A DNA stretch of 64,000 bases from Gimesia maris (GTDB lineage: Bacteria > Planctomycetota > Planctomycetia > Planctomycetales > Planctomycetaceae). The stretch's first letter is position 1. The number at the start of each line of letters is the position of its first letter. This document shows positions 38,652 through 48,234 of this stretch, piece after piece. The notes under the pieces are model-generated. The model searched no databases and was not told where the DNA came from. It saw only the letters and a program-made list of their open reading frames with translations. Both the position numbers and the translations under genes were made by a program. The stretch lies in NCBI RefSeq assembly GCF_008298035.1, contig NZ_CP042910.1, forward strand, positions 7,440,001 through 7,504,000, in the 5' to 3' direction.

Positions 38652-39773
38652 TCAACCAGTCAAACCATCCCAGAACGCTTTCAAACGCTCACCCGCCTGT
38701 TCGCTCGTGAATAGTTCCAGAGACTGCAACCGCGCTGACTGTGCCAGTGACTGGCTGAGACCAGGATCATTTAACATCCGATTCATCGCGTCTGCCAGTA
38801 ACTCAGCATTGCCCGGGGGAACCAGCAAGGCAGAAACGTCGTGCGTCACGATTTCCTGTGTCCCCCCCACTTCGGTCGCAACAATCGGCAAGCCACTGGC
38901 AATCGCTTCCAGCAGTACCCGCCCCAGGGGTTCCTGTTTCGCAGGATGCACGAGCAGGTCGGCTTCGTTCATGAGGAAGTTGATGTCTTCGCGATATCCA
39001 AGTCGGTGCAGCCGACCTTTTAAACCAGGTAGCTCAAACGCGGCGTCGAGTGCCTGGTCAAAGTCGATGCTCTCCTGTTTCTGCGAATGACGCTCTCCCA
39101 CCAGTAGAAAATGCGTGTGCCGATCCCCCTGCTCTGCCAGCAAGCGGGCCGCATTCGCCAGCACATCCTGGCCTTTGCGTAAACCAATTTGACCGATGGT
39201 CAGACAGAGTTGAGTCTCTGGAGCGAGTCCCAGTTCCTGTTTCAAAGCACCAGTCGCCGGTCGTGGTTGAAAACGCTCGATATCGACGCCGTTATAGCAG
39301 ACGGTGACCCGGTCAGGGTCAAGGCCTCGACTGATATGAAAGTCACGGGTTGCTGCTGACACCGCCGCCAGCCGCTGATTCTGGTTCAGATCGTGAATTG
39401 CGGCACGACTCAGTTTGATGATATCCCGCAGATGCCCGGAGCAGGGAACCGGTATCTGGGCGGCGAGTGCCCCTGTCAGTCGCGACATTGAGAGACTGTT
39501 CGCATGCAGCAGATCAAAGGCCCCAGACTTCAGAACGGGAATGAGTTGATTCCCAATCGCTTCCCGCGACAGGCGCTGCCCGTGTGCATCGTGAAACAAA
39601 ACGGGATGACACTCAATGCCGATCTGTTCCAGCGCAGACTGCAACAGACTTTCAGGAGGACAAAAGGCCGTAAACTCGAACGACTTTCCATGCACCCGTG
39701 AGAGTACTGCCAGCATCGAATGTTCGCCTCCGTTCAAAGAGCCGAACTCAAACAGGAGGGCAATACGTTTCAC
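38652..39773 (-). CDS. GT-B family glycosyltransferase (GT4-like)
   Basis: The 373-residue product is a glycosyltransferase of the GT1/GT4 clan. The N-terminal acceptor domain starts KRIALLFEFGSLNGGEHSML. The C-terminal nucleotide-sugar domain has CLTIGQIGLRKGQDVLANA and the donor-binding segment EPLGRVLLEAIASGLPIVAT followed by EVGGTQEIV. It probably transfers a sugar to a lipid or polysaccharide on the inner face of the membrane; the sugar is unknown. The start is a GTG only 3 bp after the stop of the TIM-barrel gene, so the two form a tight pair. Confidence 0.9.
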   Translation of the reverse strand: MKRIALLFEFGSLNGGEHSMLAVLSRVHGKSFEFTAFCPPESLLQSALEQIGIECHPVLFHDAHGQRLSREAIGNQLIPVLKSGAFDLLHANSLSMSRLTGALAAQIPVPCSGHLRDIIKLSRAAIHDLNQNQRLAAVSAATRDFHISRGLDPDRVTVCYNGVDIERFQPRPATGALKQELGLAPETQLCLTIGQIGLRKGQDVLANAARLLAEQGDRHTHFLLVGERHSQKQESIDFDQALDAAFELPGLKGRLHRLGYREDINFLMNEADLLVHPAKQEPLGRVLLEAIASGLPIVATEVGGTQEIVTHDVSALLVPPGNAELLADAMNRMLNDPGLSQSLAQSARLQSLELFTSEQAGERLKAFWDGLTG

Positions 39774-39776
39774 GAA

Positions 39777-40751
39777 TCAGTCCGCTTTGACCGGTTGATC
39801 GAGTTTCGCCGACAGGACGGCTGCCTTCGTTTTTTGCAGTCCTGTCTTCGCGACTTCCAGCGGATCCTGCTGCCAGTAATCGCGATTGAACAGTTCCAGC
39901 GATAACGTTCCGCGGAAGCCGGCCTGATGAATCATCCGGAAAATCTCAGTCAAAGGGGCCACTCCATCGCCGGGATAGACGCGGTGGGAATCGTTGATGG
40001 TCTCACGTGGTGGATTGGCGGGATAGTCATTTACATGAAAGACCTGGATGGCAGAACGACTGAGCAGACCGAGCCCGGCGAAGTCAGACCCCCCTTTGTA
40101 GATGTGATAAACGTCAGGCAGCAGACACGCTTTGGGATGCCCGCTCTCAATGGCGACGAACATCGATTCTCCCAGTCGCGACAATGAACTGGAGAAGCCC
40201 CAGACTTCGACCTGGGGAATCACGTCCATCTGGTCGCCCAGTTCCAGCAACGCGCGATACCGTTTTGCAGCGTTGAACAGATTGAGATCGGTCTGTTTTG
40301 TTGCGCCGGTCGGAGGGGCCGCAATGCGGATGCCGCCAATCTGACGGAGCGTGTCCATATCCCGCTTCGCAACTTCCAGCCCCTCTTTTCGTGCAGCGTC
40401 ATCGTCGACAATCCACTGGGCAAAGCCAATCGCACTTTCAACCGTCAGTCCGGCATCGTCGATGCGTTTCTTGAGGTCTGACAGCGAGCCGCCGGCTTTT
40501 ACATATTCGTCGATGTCGCGCAGCCAGGGTTCAATCGAATCGTAGCCGGCCTGGGACGTCAGATCGATCTGCTCGACGATCCCCAGTTTCTGACCACGGA
40601 TGGTGCTGGTGTTGAAACAATAACCAAATGGTTCTGCAGCGGTGCGCGTGCGGTTCGTACCCGCGGTCGCGGTTGCAGGTGCAGCGATCCCTGCTGCCAG
40701 GAGACCGCCGGCGGCCGCCAGCATTTCACGTCGATTGAGATTGGTTTGCAT
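39777..40751 (-). CDS. Tat-exported sugar phosphate isomerase/epimerase-like TIM barrel
   Basis: The 324-residue product begins with a twin-arginine signal ([20 protein letters not shown]) and continues as a xylose-isomerase-like TIM barrel (AP_endonuc_2 family). Metal-site segments are visible, such as [30 protein letters not shown] and [12 protein letters not shown]. Planctomycetes have many such exported barrels, thought to act on sugars or inositols released from polymers. The glycosyltransferase gene follows 3 bp downstream. Substrate unknown. Confidence 0.88.
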   Translation of the reverse strand: MQTNLNRREMLAAAGGLLAAGIAAPATATAGTNRTRTAAEPFGYCFNTSTIRGQKLGIVEQIDLTSQAGYDSIEPWLRDIDEYVKAGGSLSDLKKRIDDAGLTVESAIGFAQWIVDDDAARKEGLEVAKRDMDTLRQIGGIRIAAPPTGATKQTDLNLFNAAKRYRALLELGDQMDVIPQVEVWGFSSSLSRLGESMFVAIESGHPKACLLPDVYHIYKGGSDFAGLGLLSRSAIQVFHVNDYPANPPRETINDSHRVYPGDGVAPLTEIFRMIHQAGFRGTLSLELFNRDYWQQDPLEVAKTGLQKTKAAVLSAKLDQPVKAD

Positions 40752-40820
40752 TCAGTTGATTCCGGTGGGCTGTTTAAAGGGTTGGTTATCCATTAAAGCT
40801 ACCGGATGCGCAGACCATTT

Positions 40821-42317
40821 TCAACCTGTTCCCATGCCCCGGTCAAAGGCTTCCAGGTCCCGCTGAAACAGGCTGAGCACTTTCTGCTGCGTTTCCCGGT
40901 TGATTTTCCAGTTGGGATTATCCACGGTATAACGATTACAGTGATCCACAATCAGCCGATACAGAAACTTGAATAAATGTCGGGGCACCCGCAGTTGGGC
41001 AAACTGACCGATCAGTTCCTGTTCCGAGATTGAATCATCGAACAGATCTTTAATGGACAGATTGGAGCCGGGTTCTATGGCACAGGCCCGCACTCGATCG
41101 CAGGCGACGTCATACAATGACTCACCGGTCCAGTCCAGTGATGTCACCAGGTTCTGCTTATCCAGCCGCGAACGTTCGTAGAATTCTTTTTCTTCGCGCT
41201 GCAGATAGTAGACCACATCAGAGGGGAGCAGCAGCTTGAACGCGATGCCCGGATGTTTGAGCAGTTTATTATCGAACATGGGCCAGAGCAGATCCCGCAT
41301 GCGTTCCGCCGAGCCATTGACCAGATGCGGTTCATCGACCCGGTCTACCAGAATCACGATATTCGTGAATCCCATTTTTTTGAGGATGGTTTGAAATTTG
41401 GTGAGCAGTTCGTACCGGTCATCGCTGCGGTCCCGATAGGGGATTGGCTGTCCGGCAAGTTCCCGCCGTTCGATGCGCGAAAGAATTTTTCGCAGCGCGT
41501 TAGGCAGATGATCAAAGACGCGGACTTCGCGCGTCACCCGCCAGGCTTTCCAGAGCAGTGTTGTCTGTCGCCACAACCAGGGTGCCCAGCCGGCAAACAT
41601 GATCAGCCAGATCCACCACTTGCTGAAATCTTTCCAGTTCCCCAGGTAAAACACCAGGCCGACCGTGACAACCGTCACCAGAAAACCCAGGGCCCGTTCC
41701 CATTCCGTTTTCCAGCAGGAGAATTTCAATTTTTTCCGCAGTCGATTCCAGCGTTGAACGGCTGGCATATCGAGGCTGTTGTCATAAAACGCCGCCAGCA
41801 GCAGCAGATCGCGTTTTTCCAGGTGCGTCAGATTCGACACCTGCGCTTTGGAAACGGATTTGATGTTGTTATCAGCAGATTCGTCTGGCTCAATCATCTC
41901 ACCGATCAATTGTGTCACGCCGAGTGAGAGAATGGCATCCATGTGATCCCATAACCGCCAGTGAGAGAGCAGTCGCTCTGGACGGCGATTGCGTCCTGAA
42001 TAGCGTTCGCGGAAACAGTCCAGAAAGGGATTGAAGTCGTCGTATTCAATCACCAGTACACGATTTTCGGGATGGCTTGTATTATGCTTTTGCAGTTGCT
42101 CAATCATCTGCATGCGGATGGCGGTTTTACCGGCTCCTTTTTCGCCGAACACCACCGACGTGGACGGGTTGGTCGGATTGGAAAATATTTTGTCCCAGAC
42201 CGGATGATGCGTGCCGTTGAGACAGAATTCCTTGAAAACGTGATCGCTTTGCGCGTCTTCCTGCCCGAACGGATTCTCTTTAATTCCGTGATGCTCCAGA
42301 AACTGTTGAACTTTCAT
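40821..42317 (-). CDS. KAP-like membrane P-loop NTPase
   Basis: The 498-residue product has Walker A GEKGAGKT (58-65) and Walker B IVILVDRVDE (320-329). Two membrane helices are inserted between them (about 209-226, ERALGFLVTVVTVGLVFYL; and about 233-250). Insertion of helices between Walker A and B is the hallmark of the KAP family of STAND-related NTPases, some of which serve in phage defence or membrane organisation. The N-terminus has the ENPFGQEDA segment, and the C-terminus is a helical region. I use ATG 42317; an in-frame start at 42368 adds 17 residues. The assignment to KAP rests on topology, not on a search. Confidence 0.72.
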   Translation of the reverse strand: MKVQQFLEHHGIKENPFGQEDAQSDHVFKEFCLNGTHHPVWDKIFSNPTNPSTSVVFGEKGAGKTAIRMQMIEQLQKHNTSHPENRVLVIEYDDFNPFLDCFRERYSGRNRRPERLLSHWRLWDHMDAILSLGVTQLIGEMIEPDESADNNIKSVSKAQVSNLTHLEKRDLLLLAAFYDNSLDMPAVQRWNRLRKKLKFSCWKTEWERALGFLVTVVTVGLVFYLGNWKDFSKWWIWLIMFAGWAPWLWRQTTLLWKAWRVTREVRVFDHLPNALRKILSRIERRELAGQPIPYRDRSDDRYELLTKFQTILKKMGFTNIVILVDRVDEPHLVNGSAERMRDLLWPMFDNKLLKHPGIAFKLLLPSDVVYYLQREEKEFYERSRLDKQNLVTSLDWTGESLYDVACDRVRACAIEPGSNLSIKDLFDDSISEQELIGQFAQLRVPRHLFKFLYRLIVDHCNRYTVDNPNWKINRETQQKVLSLFQRDLEAFDRGMGTG

Positions 42318-42369
42318 AAATATCCACTTATTTGAACAGAGTCGGGTTAAATCTTTACTGAATAGCAAC

Positions 42370-42567
42370 TTAGGGCAGTATATTTACAGCTGCGTGACTT
42401 CCTGATCGAGCCAGAGGCGGAGCGGCAGTCGTTCTGGCGGCACTCATGTCAAAATGCGAAGTCTGGGCAACCGTATTGTTACTAAAACATAGGTCATCAA
42501 TCACAAAAATGGTAGTCCCTGCATTCTGTGAGCGGGAAAATAGTAACTGATTTTCAGGACGGTTCAT
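42370..42567 (-). CDS. Possible small protein upstream of the KAP-like ATPase
   Basis: The 65-residue frame starts at an ATG preceded by AAGAGGTG at good spacing and ends 52 bp before the ATPase start, on the same strand. Its peptide (NRPENQLLFSRSQNAGTTIF, then a Ser/Thr/Ala-rich tail) has no membrane helix or known motif. The ribosome site and the position argue for a gene; the short length and lack of a recognisable family argue against. Confidence 0.35.
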   Translation of the reverse strand: MNRPENQLLFSRSQNAGTTIFVIDDLCFSNNTVAQTSHFDMSAARTTAAPPLARSGSHAAVNILP

Positions 42568-42678
42568 AAAGCACCTCTTGCAAGTTGCGCGTGGTTTCAA
42601 GAGAATTCACGACAGTCGGAGAGTGCTCCGTCCGAAAAGTGTTCGTGTTTCTATTCCTGCTGAAGGTTGTATTCTACG

Positions 42679-43686
42679 TTGAACTGGCTTCCTCTTCTTG
42701 GTGCAGTGGCCTTGTTTGCCATTGGCATGCGGCTATCGGCCCTGTTCAGTGGATCAGAAACCGGCTTCTATCGCGTCAGCTTTCTGCGGTTGAATATCGA
42801 TGCGAACGAGGGAGATCCGATCGCCAAGCGGCTCTGCTGGTATGCACAAAACCCGAGCTATTTTGTCGCGACCACTTTGATCGGAAATAACCTGGCCAAT
42901 GATCTGACGACCATCGCCATTTCAATCGGTATCGCCGAAGTCTTTCAGCAATCAGGAGGCTCTGCAGAAATCGTGACCACGATTCTCTTCACGCCGATCA
43001 TCTTTATCTTTGGTGAAATGGTACCCAAAAATCTGTACTACCGCTCGCCTTCCATGTTATTGAAACGTTACAGTCGCTGGTTCGATTTCTTTTATCGGGC
43101 GTTCTGGCTGATCAGCACCCCGCTGGTCGCCATCACACGTTACCTGGAACGCTTTTCGCCCGATCGCAATAAGCCGGCACAGCTGGTCCTGGGACGACAA
43201 CGCCTGGTGAAAGTGCTGGAAGAAGGACACCTGGAAGGCCTGTTGAGTAATTCCCAGAAGCAGCTGGTGCGGGGCATGTTCAATACGGCGGCCCAGTCTG
43301 TGAAGAAGCTGATGATCCCACAGAATCAGATTACGGGAGTCACGCGTACCACAGACGCGGGAGACATTATTCAACTGGCACAACGGAATCAGCTCTCATT
43401 CATCCCCATTCGTGCCCGAGGCAATTCCAGTGAATGGACATCTTACCTGAAGCTGGTCGATCTGATCACCTCGCCGTCACCCATTATTCCCGCCGTCTAT
43501 AACATGCCACGTCTGCAGTCTGATTTCAGTATGCTGGAGTCTCTTTATATTTTGAGAAACTCTTCTTCCGCTTACGGAGCCATTTTCGAAAATGACAAAC
43601 AGGTGGGCATCGTGAGCCAGCTGGATCTGGTGAAAGCCCTGTGTTCTTCCGACAGCCCGCTGATGATGACCCGCGCGAACCTTTAA
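42679..43686 (+). CDS. CNNM/CBS-pair membrane protein (HlyC/CorC-like)
   Basis: The 335-residue product has the CNNM (DUF21) transmembrane domain: about four helices with LSALFSGSETGFYRVSFLRL, the LIGNNLANDLTTIAIS segment and FGEMVPKNLYYR, which are conserved family motifs. A reduced CBS-like region follows (about 205-330, MIPQNQITGVTRTT and YGAIFENDKQVGIVSQLDLV). Family members are linked to Mg/Co efflux or resistance. The C-terminal CorC_HlyC domain of longer members is missing. The start is uncertain: the TTG at 42679 has GAAGG at 12 bases, whereas TTG 42667 would touch it. Confidence 0.87.
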   Translation: MNWLPLLGAVALFAIGMRLSALFSGSETGFYRVSFLRLNIDANEGDPIAKRLCWYAQNPSYFVATTLIGNNLANDLTTIAISIGIAEVFQQSGGSAEIVTTILFTPIIFIFGEMVPKNLYYRSPSMLLKRYSRWFDFFYRAFWLISTPLVAITRYLERFSPDRNKPAQLVLGRQRLVKVLEEGHLEGLLSNSQKQLVRGMFNTAAQSVKKLMIPQNQITGVTRTTDAGDIIQLAQRNQLSFIPIRARGNSSEWTSYLKLVDLITSPSPIIPAVYNMPRLQSDFSMLESLYILRNSSSAYGAIFENDKQVGIVSQLDLVKALCSSDSPLMMTRANL

Positions 43687-43904
43687 GCGGCTGATTTTCG
43701 CTGTTTTTCGGCTGGATTGCGGGATCAGGCTGTGGGGCGTACAATCAACGCCCATTGAACAATCAAAGCTCAACCGGACACGAAATTCGTATCTGCGAGC
43801 ATTGATCTGCAGGCCATTCGGGAGAACCCTGCCTCGTTTTCCGTGTCTGATTAGAACACGTTCGTTCAGACGCCTGACCAGAATTAACCATTTTCGGAAT
43901 TATT

Positions 43905-45950
43905 ATGACCCAACGTCGCATCTTAGTCACCGCGGCTCTGCCATACGCCAACGGTGATATTCACATCGGCCACCTTGTGGAATACATCCAGACAGACATC
44001 TGGGTGCGGTTCCAGAAACTGCGCGGCCACGCCTGCCGCTTCTTCTGTGCTGACGATACGCATGGAACAGCGATTATGATCCGCGCCCGCCAGGAAGGCC
44101 GATCGGAAGAAGCGCTGATCGCTGATGTTCAGCAGAAACACATTACTGACTTCGCCGGTTTCAACATCGAATTCGATAATTACGGCAGCACCAACAGCGA
44201 ACAGAATCGCAAGCTGTGTTACGAAATCTGGGAAGCATTACGCACCGCTGACCTGGTCGTTGAGAAAGAAGTGACTCAGCTGTTCGACGTACAGGAAAAT
44301 ACATTTCTGGCCGATCGCTTTGTCAAAGGGACCTGTCCCAAATGTAAAGCCCCCGATCAGTATGGCGACAACTGCGATAAATGCGGCAGCACCTACACAC
44401 CCGCCGACCTGGCTGATCCGATCAGTACGCTGTCGAATACCACGCCCGAACTGCGTACCGCCAGCCATCTGTTTGTCCGCATTGAAGACCTGCACGGCTT
44501 CCTGGTTGAATGGACGCAGTCAGGCGAACATCTGCAGTCCGAAGTCGCCAACTATCTGAAAGGGCACTTCCTGGGTGACCCACTGCGTGACTGGGATATC
44601 TCCCGCCCTGCGCCTTACTTCGGATTTGAAATTCCGGACAGCCCCGGTAATTACTGGTACGTCTGGTTCGACGCGCCCATCGGTTACATCGCCTCCACCC
44701 TCGAATGGTGTGAAAAGCACGGCGAAGACTTCGACCAGTGGTGGAAGAACCCCGAAACCGAAGTGCATCACTTCATCGGCAAAGACATTACTTATTTTCA
44801 TACGCTGTTCTGGCCCGCCATGCTGAAAACAGCTGGTTTCAATCTGCCTGAGAAAGTCCACATTCACGGATTCCTGACCGTGGATGGCGAAAAAATGTCC
44901 AAATCCAAAGGGACCTTCGTCAAAGCGGCGACGTATCTGAATCACCTCGATCCCGCTTGCCTGCGTTACTATTACGCTTCCAAACTGGGACCGAGACTGG
45001 ATGACCTGGATCTGAACCTGGATGAATTCATTCAGAAAGTGAATTCCGATCTGGTCGGCAAGGTGGTCAACCTGGCGAGTCGCTCGGCAAAGTTCGTGGC
45101 GAAGACGGGCCTGTCTGCTGCCTATCCAGAGGACGGCGGTCTGTTCGCGCACGCCGCCAGCCGCAGCGATGCGATTGCCGCCGCTTATGAAGCCTGTGAT
45201 TACAATGGCGCAATGAGAGAAATTCTCGCGCTGGCGGATCGCGCCAATAAATTCTGGGACGACAAAAAACCCTGGGAAGTAAAAAAAGATGGAAGTCGTC
45301 AGGCAGAGCTTCAAGATATTTGTACTATATCGCTCAATCTCTATCAGCAGATTGTGATCTATCTGACCCCGGTTCTGCCGCAGCTCTCCGAGCAGACCGG
45401 CGCACTGTTGAATGATCCGATTGTAAACTGGGATCAGGCACAGACTCCATTGGCAGGAACGGCCGTCAATAAATTCCAGCATATGTTTAAACGAATAGAA
45501 GAAAAACAGGTACAAGCCATGACTGAAGAAGCAAGAGAAGATGTTGCCGCTGCTGAAAGTGAAGCAGCAGCCTCACAATGGAACGACAGCGGAGAGGCCC
45601 TTGAGCAGGAGCCGATGTCGGAAGAATGCACGATTGATGATTTCGTCAAAGTTGATCTGCGCGTCGCCCGGATTGTGGAAGCAAACTCGGTTCCCGAAGC
45701 CAATAAGCTGCTGCAGCTGACGCTCAGCCTGGGAGGCGATGAACGCCGCAATGTGTTTGCCGGCATCAAGAGTGCGTATAACCCGGAAGAACTGGTCGGT
45801 CGGCTGGTGATCTGCTGTGCCAACCTCAAGCCCCGCAAAATGCGGTTTGGTACGAGCGAAGGTATGGTGCTGGCCTCTGGACCGGGTGGGAAAGACGTCT
45901 TTCTACTCTCGCCGGACGAAGGGGCAGTCCCCGGTCAACGCGTACATTAA
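43905..45950 (+). CDS. metG: Methionyl-tRNA synthetase
   Basis: The 681-residue product charges tRNA-Met. It has the class I HIGH motif in GDIHIGHL (about residues 19-26) and KMSKS in [12 protein letters not shown]. The zinc knuckle with four cysteines is [18 protein letters not shown] (about 143-160). A C-terminal EMAP-II/Arc1p-type tRNA-binding domain follows (from about residue 575, [20 protein letters not shown]). This is the dimeric E. coli-type architecture. No T-box or other leader element is seen upstream. A strong terminator follows 20 bp after the stop. Confidence 0.97.
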   Translation: MTQRRILVTAALPYANGDIHIGHLVEYIQTDIWVRFQKLRGHACRFFCADDTHGTAIMIRARQEGRSEEALIADVQQKHITDFAGFNIEFDNYGSTNSEQNRKLCYEIWEALRTADLVVEKEVTQLFDVQENTFLADRFVKGTCPKCKAPDQYGDNCDKCGSTYTPADLADPISTLSNTTPELRTASHLFVRIEDLHGFLVEWTQSGEHLQSEVANYLKGHFLGDPLRDWDISRPAPYFGFEIPDSPGNYWYVWFDAPIGYIASTLEWCEKHGEDFDQWWKNPETEVHHFIGKDITYFHTLFWPAMLKTAGFNLPEKVHIHGFLTVDGEKMSKSKGTFVKAATYLNHLDPACLRYYYASKLGPRLDDLDLNLDEFIQKVNSDLVGKVVNLASRSAKFVAKTGLSAAYPEDGGLFAHAASRSDAIAAAYEACDYNGAMREILALADRANKFWDDKKPWEVKKDGSRQAELQDICTISLNLYQQIVIYLTPVLPQLSEQTGALLNDPIVNWDQAQTPLAGTAVNKFQHMFKRIEEKQVQAMTEEAREDVAAAESEAAASQWNDSGEALEQEPMSEECTIDDFVKVDLRVARIVEANSVPEANKLLQLTLSLGGDERRNVFAGIKSAYNPEELVGRLVICCANLKPRKMRFGTSEGMVLASGPGGKDVFLLSPDEGAVPGQRVH

Positions 45951-45970
45951 ATGCGAAATCCGAAGTAATG

Positions 45971-46007
45971 AAACAGGCCGCCTGAGTTCTCTCGGGCGGC
46001 CTGTTTT
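45971..46007 (+). terminator. Terminator between metG and the convergent gene
   Basis: AACAGGCCGCC pairs with GGCGGCCTGTT around an 11-base loop, followed by TTTC. The reverse strand also has a short T-run (GTTTC), so it may serve both metG and the convergent glycosidase-like gene. Confidence 0.85.
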
Positions 46008-46047
46008 CGTATTCATATCAGGCAACAGTTCTTCCAGGAGAGACCTG

Positions 46048-47046
46048 CTATGGATTGTGTCGTACTGGATGCCCGGTCAAACCATAACGTTTTCCCTGCT
46101 GGCTGGTCGTCCAGAAAAAGGCGTCCCATTTCCCCTGCCTGACCACAGGTGTAATATGCCCACTGTAGATGATGTTGCGTGGCTGATCTTCAGGTTCGAG
46201 ATATCGCTGATTTTTATGAAACGCCCGAAATGGACCAGCGGGCTGCTGTGATACGACATGGGCAATCTGAGCACTTCCTTTATGAAAATGCTCAATGATA
46301 AACAGGTGAAAGAGCCCATCGACAAAGACCGCTCCTGTCAGTTCCTGGGCACGGACCATCTCAGGCGGTGCCGCCACGGGAATGGCCTGGGACCAGGATG
46401 CTTTGTCTCGCGGATTTTTTGAAGCACGGTATACGATCTGATACCCATCGGCTCCCGTCGTACGGTGATACAGATGAAAGCGGTCATCCCCGGCTCTCGA
46501 TATGAGGGCGACATCATCGTCTTCGCCGGGCAGATCTGAAACTGGTTGACCGGATTTGTTCCAGGGAATCTGTTCCGGATCAGCGCCCGACCAGGCCAGG
46601 CCTGCACTCCGCCCGGTATACTGTCTGGTTTTACGCGCACTATAAGGGCAGTAGATCACGCCATCGACCAGAGTCGCTGCAACGGGACTGGCCACACCAT
46701 AGCGATCGAAGTCGTCTGCTGCAGTTCCTTTTCTGATCGCCACACCATGGTAGCGCCAGTCAGCTAAATCCAGACTCGAAAACAAATGGATTTCCGTATT
46801 ATAGGTATTGGGGTGATCATCACTGGCCAGCGGAATCACGTCTGCCAGCAGGTAATATTTTTTCTTTTCAGGATGCCAGACAATGGTATGTTCGCGCAGG
46901 CTGGATTCGCCTGTGATAGAACCCTCCGGCAAGGAAACTTGAAATGTGTTTGTTCGATCGCATAACGCGGGTAACTCGGCTCGCAGTACCTGTTGAAAAA
47001 GCACAGCTACCACTAATATCCGGAACAGGTTTGACATCAATTCCAT
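46048..47046 (-). CDS. Exported beta-propeller glycosidase-like protein (GH43/GH32-like)
   Basis: The 332-residue product has a signal peptide (LFRILVVAVLFQQVLRAELP). Its repeated beta segments match five-bladed propeller glycosidases: EHTIVWHPEKKKYYLLAD, LFSSLDLADWRYHG, DFDRYGVASPVAATLVDGVI, DRFHLYHRTTGADGYQIVYR and LFHLFIIEHFH. The acids in these blades could form a glycosidase site, but I cannot assign a family with certainty; GH43, GH32 and GH130 are candidates. It probably acts on polysaccharide outside the cytoplasm. ATG 47046 has AAGG ten bases upstream. Confidence 0.72.
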   Translation of the reverse strand: MELMSNLFRILVVAVLFQQVLRAELPALCDRTNTFQVSLPEGSITGESSLREHTIVWHPEKKKYYLLADVIPLASDDHPNTYNTEIHLFSSLDLADWRYHGVAIRKGTAADDFDRYGVASPVAATLVDGVIYCPYSARKTRQYTGRSAGLAWSGADPEQIPWNKSGQPVSDLPGEDDDVALISRAGDDRFHLYHRTTGADGYQIVYRASKNPRDKASWSQAIPVAAPPEMVRAQELTGAVFVDGLFHLFIIEHFHKGSAQIAHVVSQQPAGPFRAFHKNQRYLEPEDQPRNIIYSGHITPVVRQGKWDAFFWTTSQQGKRYGLTGHPVRHNP

Positions 47047-47478
47047 GGCCACACAACCTTTCTTTCCCGCACGATCGATTCCAAACGACTGATCAGTCGT
47101 CGCTCTCCTTCGACGTATCCGTCAGGAATGATCCACTCTTGATCAGTGATTTCACTGCATTTTGGACAAGGTTTTGCCCGCAAATCAACACAACCGCTGC
47201 AACCCTCACAAAGCACGCCGCCAGGCGTTTATTCTTCTGAAATTCAATTGACTCGCTTGATAAAAAACATAAGTTTTGGGTGGCCACTCAGTCGGTGTCT
47301 CCTCTGATCGGGCCAATGACAGAGGATCTGATAGGTTAGTTAGTTTTTATTCCAGCACAAATCTGATCCTGTAACAAACTGAGGTTACCTGTTCCAGCGC
47401 GAACTCAATGAGGAACACCTCGAATCATTTAAATCAACACGAAGTGAATCGCACATTCGTAAATCTCGGAGAAGGACA
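47047..47478. other. Divergent intergenic region
   Basis: About 430 bp between the propeller protein (minus) and the pseudopilin (plus). It should carry both promoters. GGAGAAGG just before 47479 is the pseudopilin ribosome site. No gene or RNA was recognised. Confidence 0.45.
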
Positions 47479-48000
47479 ATGACTAAAGCAACACTACAGC
47501 AGAATCGACGGGCTGGTTTTACGCTCGTTGAAGTTATGATCGTGGTCGTAATTCTTGGAATTCTGGCTGCAACCGTTTTACCGCAGTTTATTTCAACTAA
47601 CGATGATGCCAAAGAATCAGTACTCGTTCAGGACCTGCAGACTCTGCGAAGCCAGATTCAGGTCTACAAGTTCCAGCATGATGGAAAATATCCTGGCGAC
47701 GGTTCGACCGATCCAGATGATTTCCGTAATTCATTGCTGCTTTCCAGTGATAAAGATGGAACCACCGGTGCCGTCGGAACGAAACCACTGGGTCCCTACC
47801 TGATTGGCAGTCTTCCTCCCAACCCGTTCACTGGTGGTCGTGGAGTCATGATCGTCACCGATGTTGCCGGTACGGCACCTGATGAAGCAGCCAAAGATGG
47901 AACCGAAACTGTAGGCTGGATTTATAATCCTGCCACAGGCGAAATCAAAGGTAACAACGCCGGAACTGCCGCTGATGGCAGAGACCTGGACACATTATAA
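47479..48000 (+). CDS. GspG-like type II secretion pseudopilin
   Basis: The 173-residue product has a type IV prepilin leader with cleavage before FTLVEVMIVVVILGILAATV, followed by LPQF, the same pattern as the major pseudopilin GspG. The globular part has DLQTLRSQIQVYKFQHDGKYP, the alpha-helical start of the GspG fold, and ends with WIYNPATGEIKGN, as in GspG-like proteins of planctomycetes. No other gsp or pil genes are nearby. The ribosome site GGAGAAGG is strong, and a terminator follows, so it is a single-gene unit. Confidence 0.9.
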   Translation: MTKATLQQNRRAGFTLVEVMIVVVILGILAATVLPQFISTNDDAKESVLVQDLQTLRSQIQVYKFQHDGKYPGDGSTDPDDFRNSLLLSSDKDGTTGAVGTKPLGPYLIGSLPPNPFTGGRGVMIVTDVAGTAPDEAAKDGTETVGWIYNPATGEIKGNNAGTAADGRDLDTL

Positions 48001-48065
48001 TCGTTCGCCTCAGCCTGGCCTCAACATCCGGCTGAGCGTTTGAATTAAAAAGTGTAAACCTGATT

Positions 48066-48103
48066 CAGCCCCTTGCATGCATTTTGTGCAAGGGGCTGTT
48101 TTC
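48066..48103 (+). terminator. Rho-independent terminator of the pseudopilin gene
   Basis: CAGCCCCTTGCA pairs perfectly with TGCAAGGGGCTG around a nine-base loop, followed by TTTTC. It sits 65 bp after the stop codon. Confidence 0.9.
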
Positions 48104-48234
48104 ATGTATTTACAGGCCTTGTATTGCATTTCGAATGACTTTGCTTTTAAGTATTAATGACGAGCAATCTCAACCGCTGCGATGCTGCTACACTGACAAT
48201 GGTGGCAGACGGCAGATTCAGAAAGGCAATCATA

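Noticed and set aside
44520-45515. A 331-codon minus-strand frame inside metG
   Set aside because: It is antisense to a fully recognised synthetase and lacks any domain; long antisense frames are common in this codon usage.
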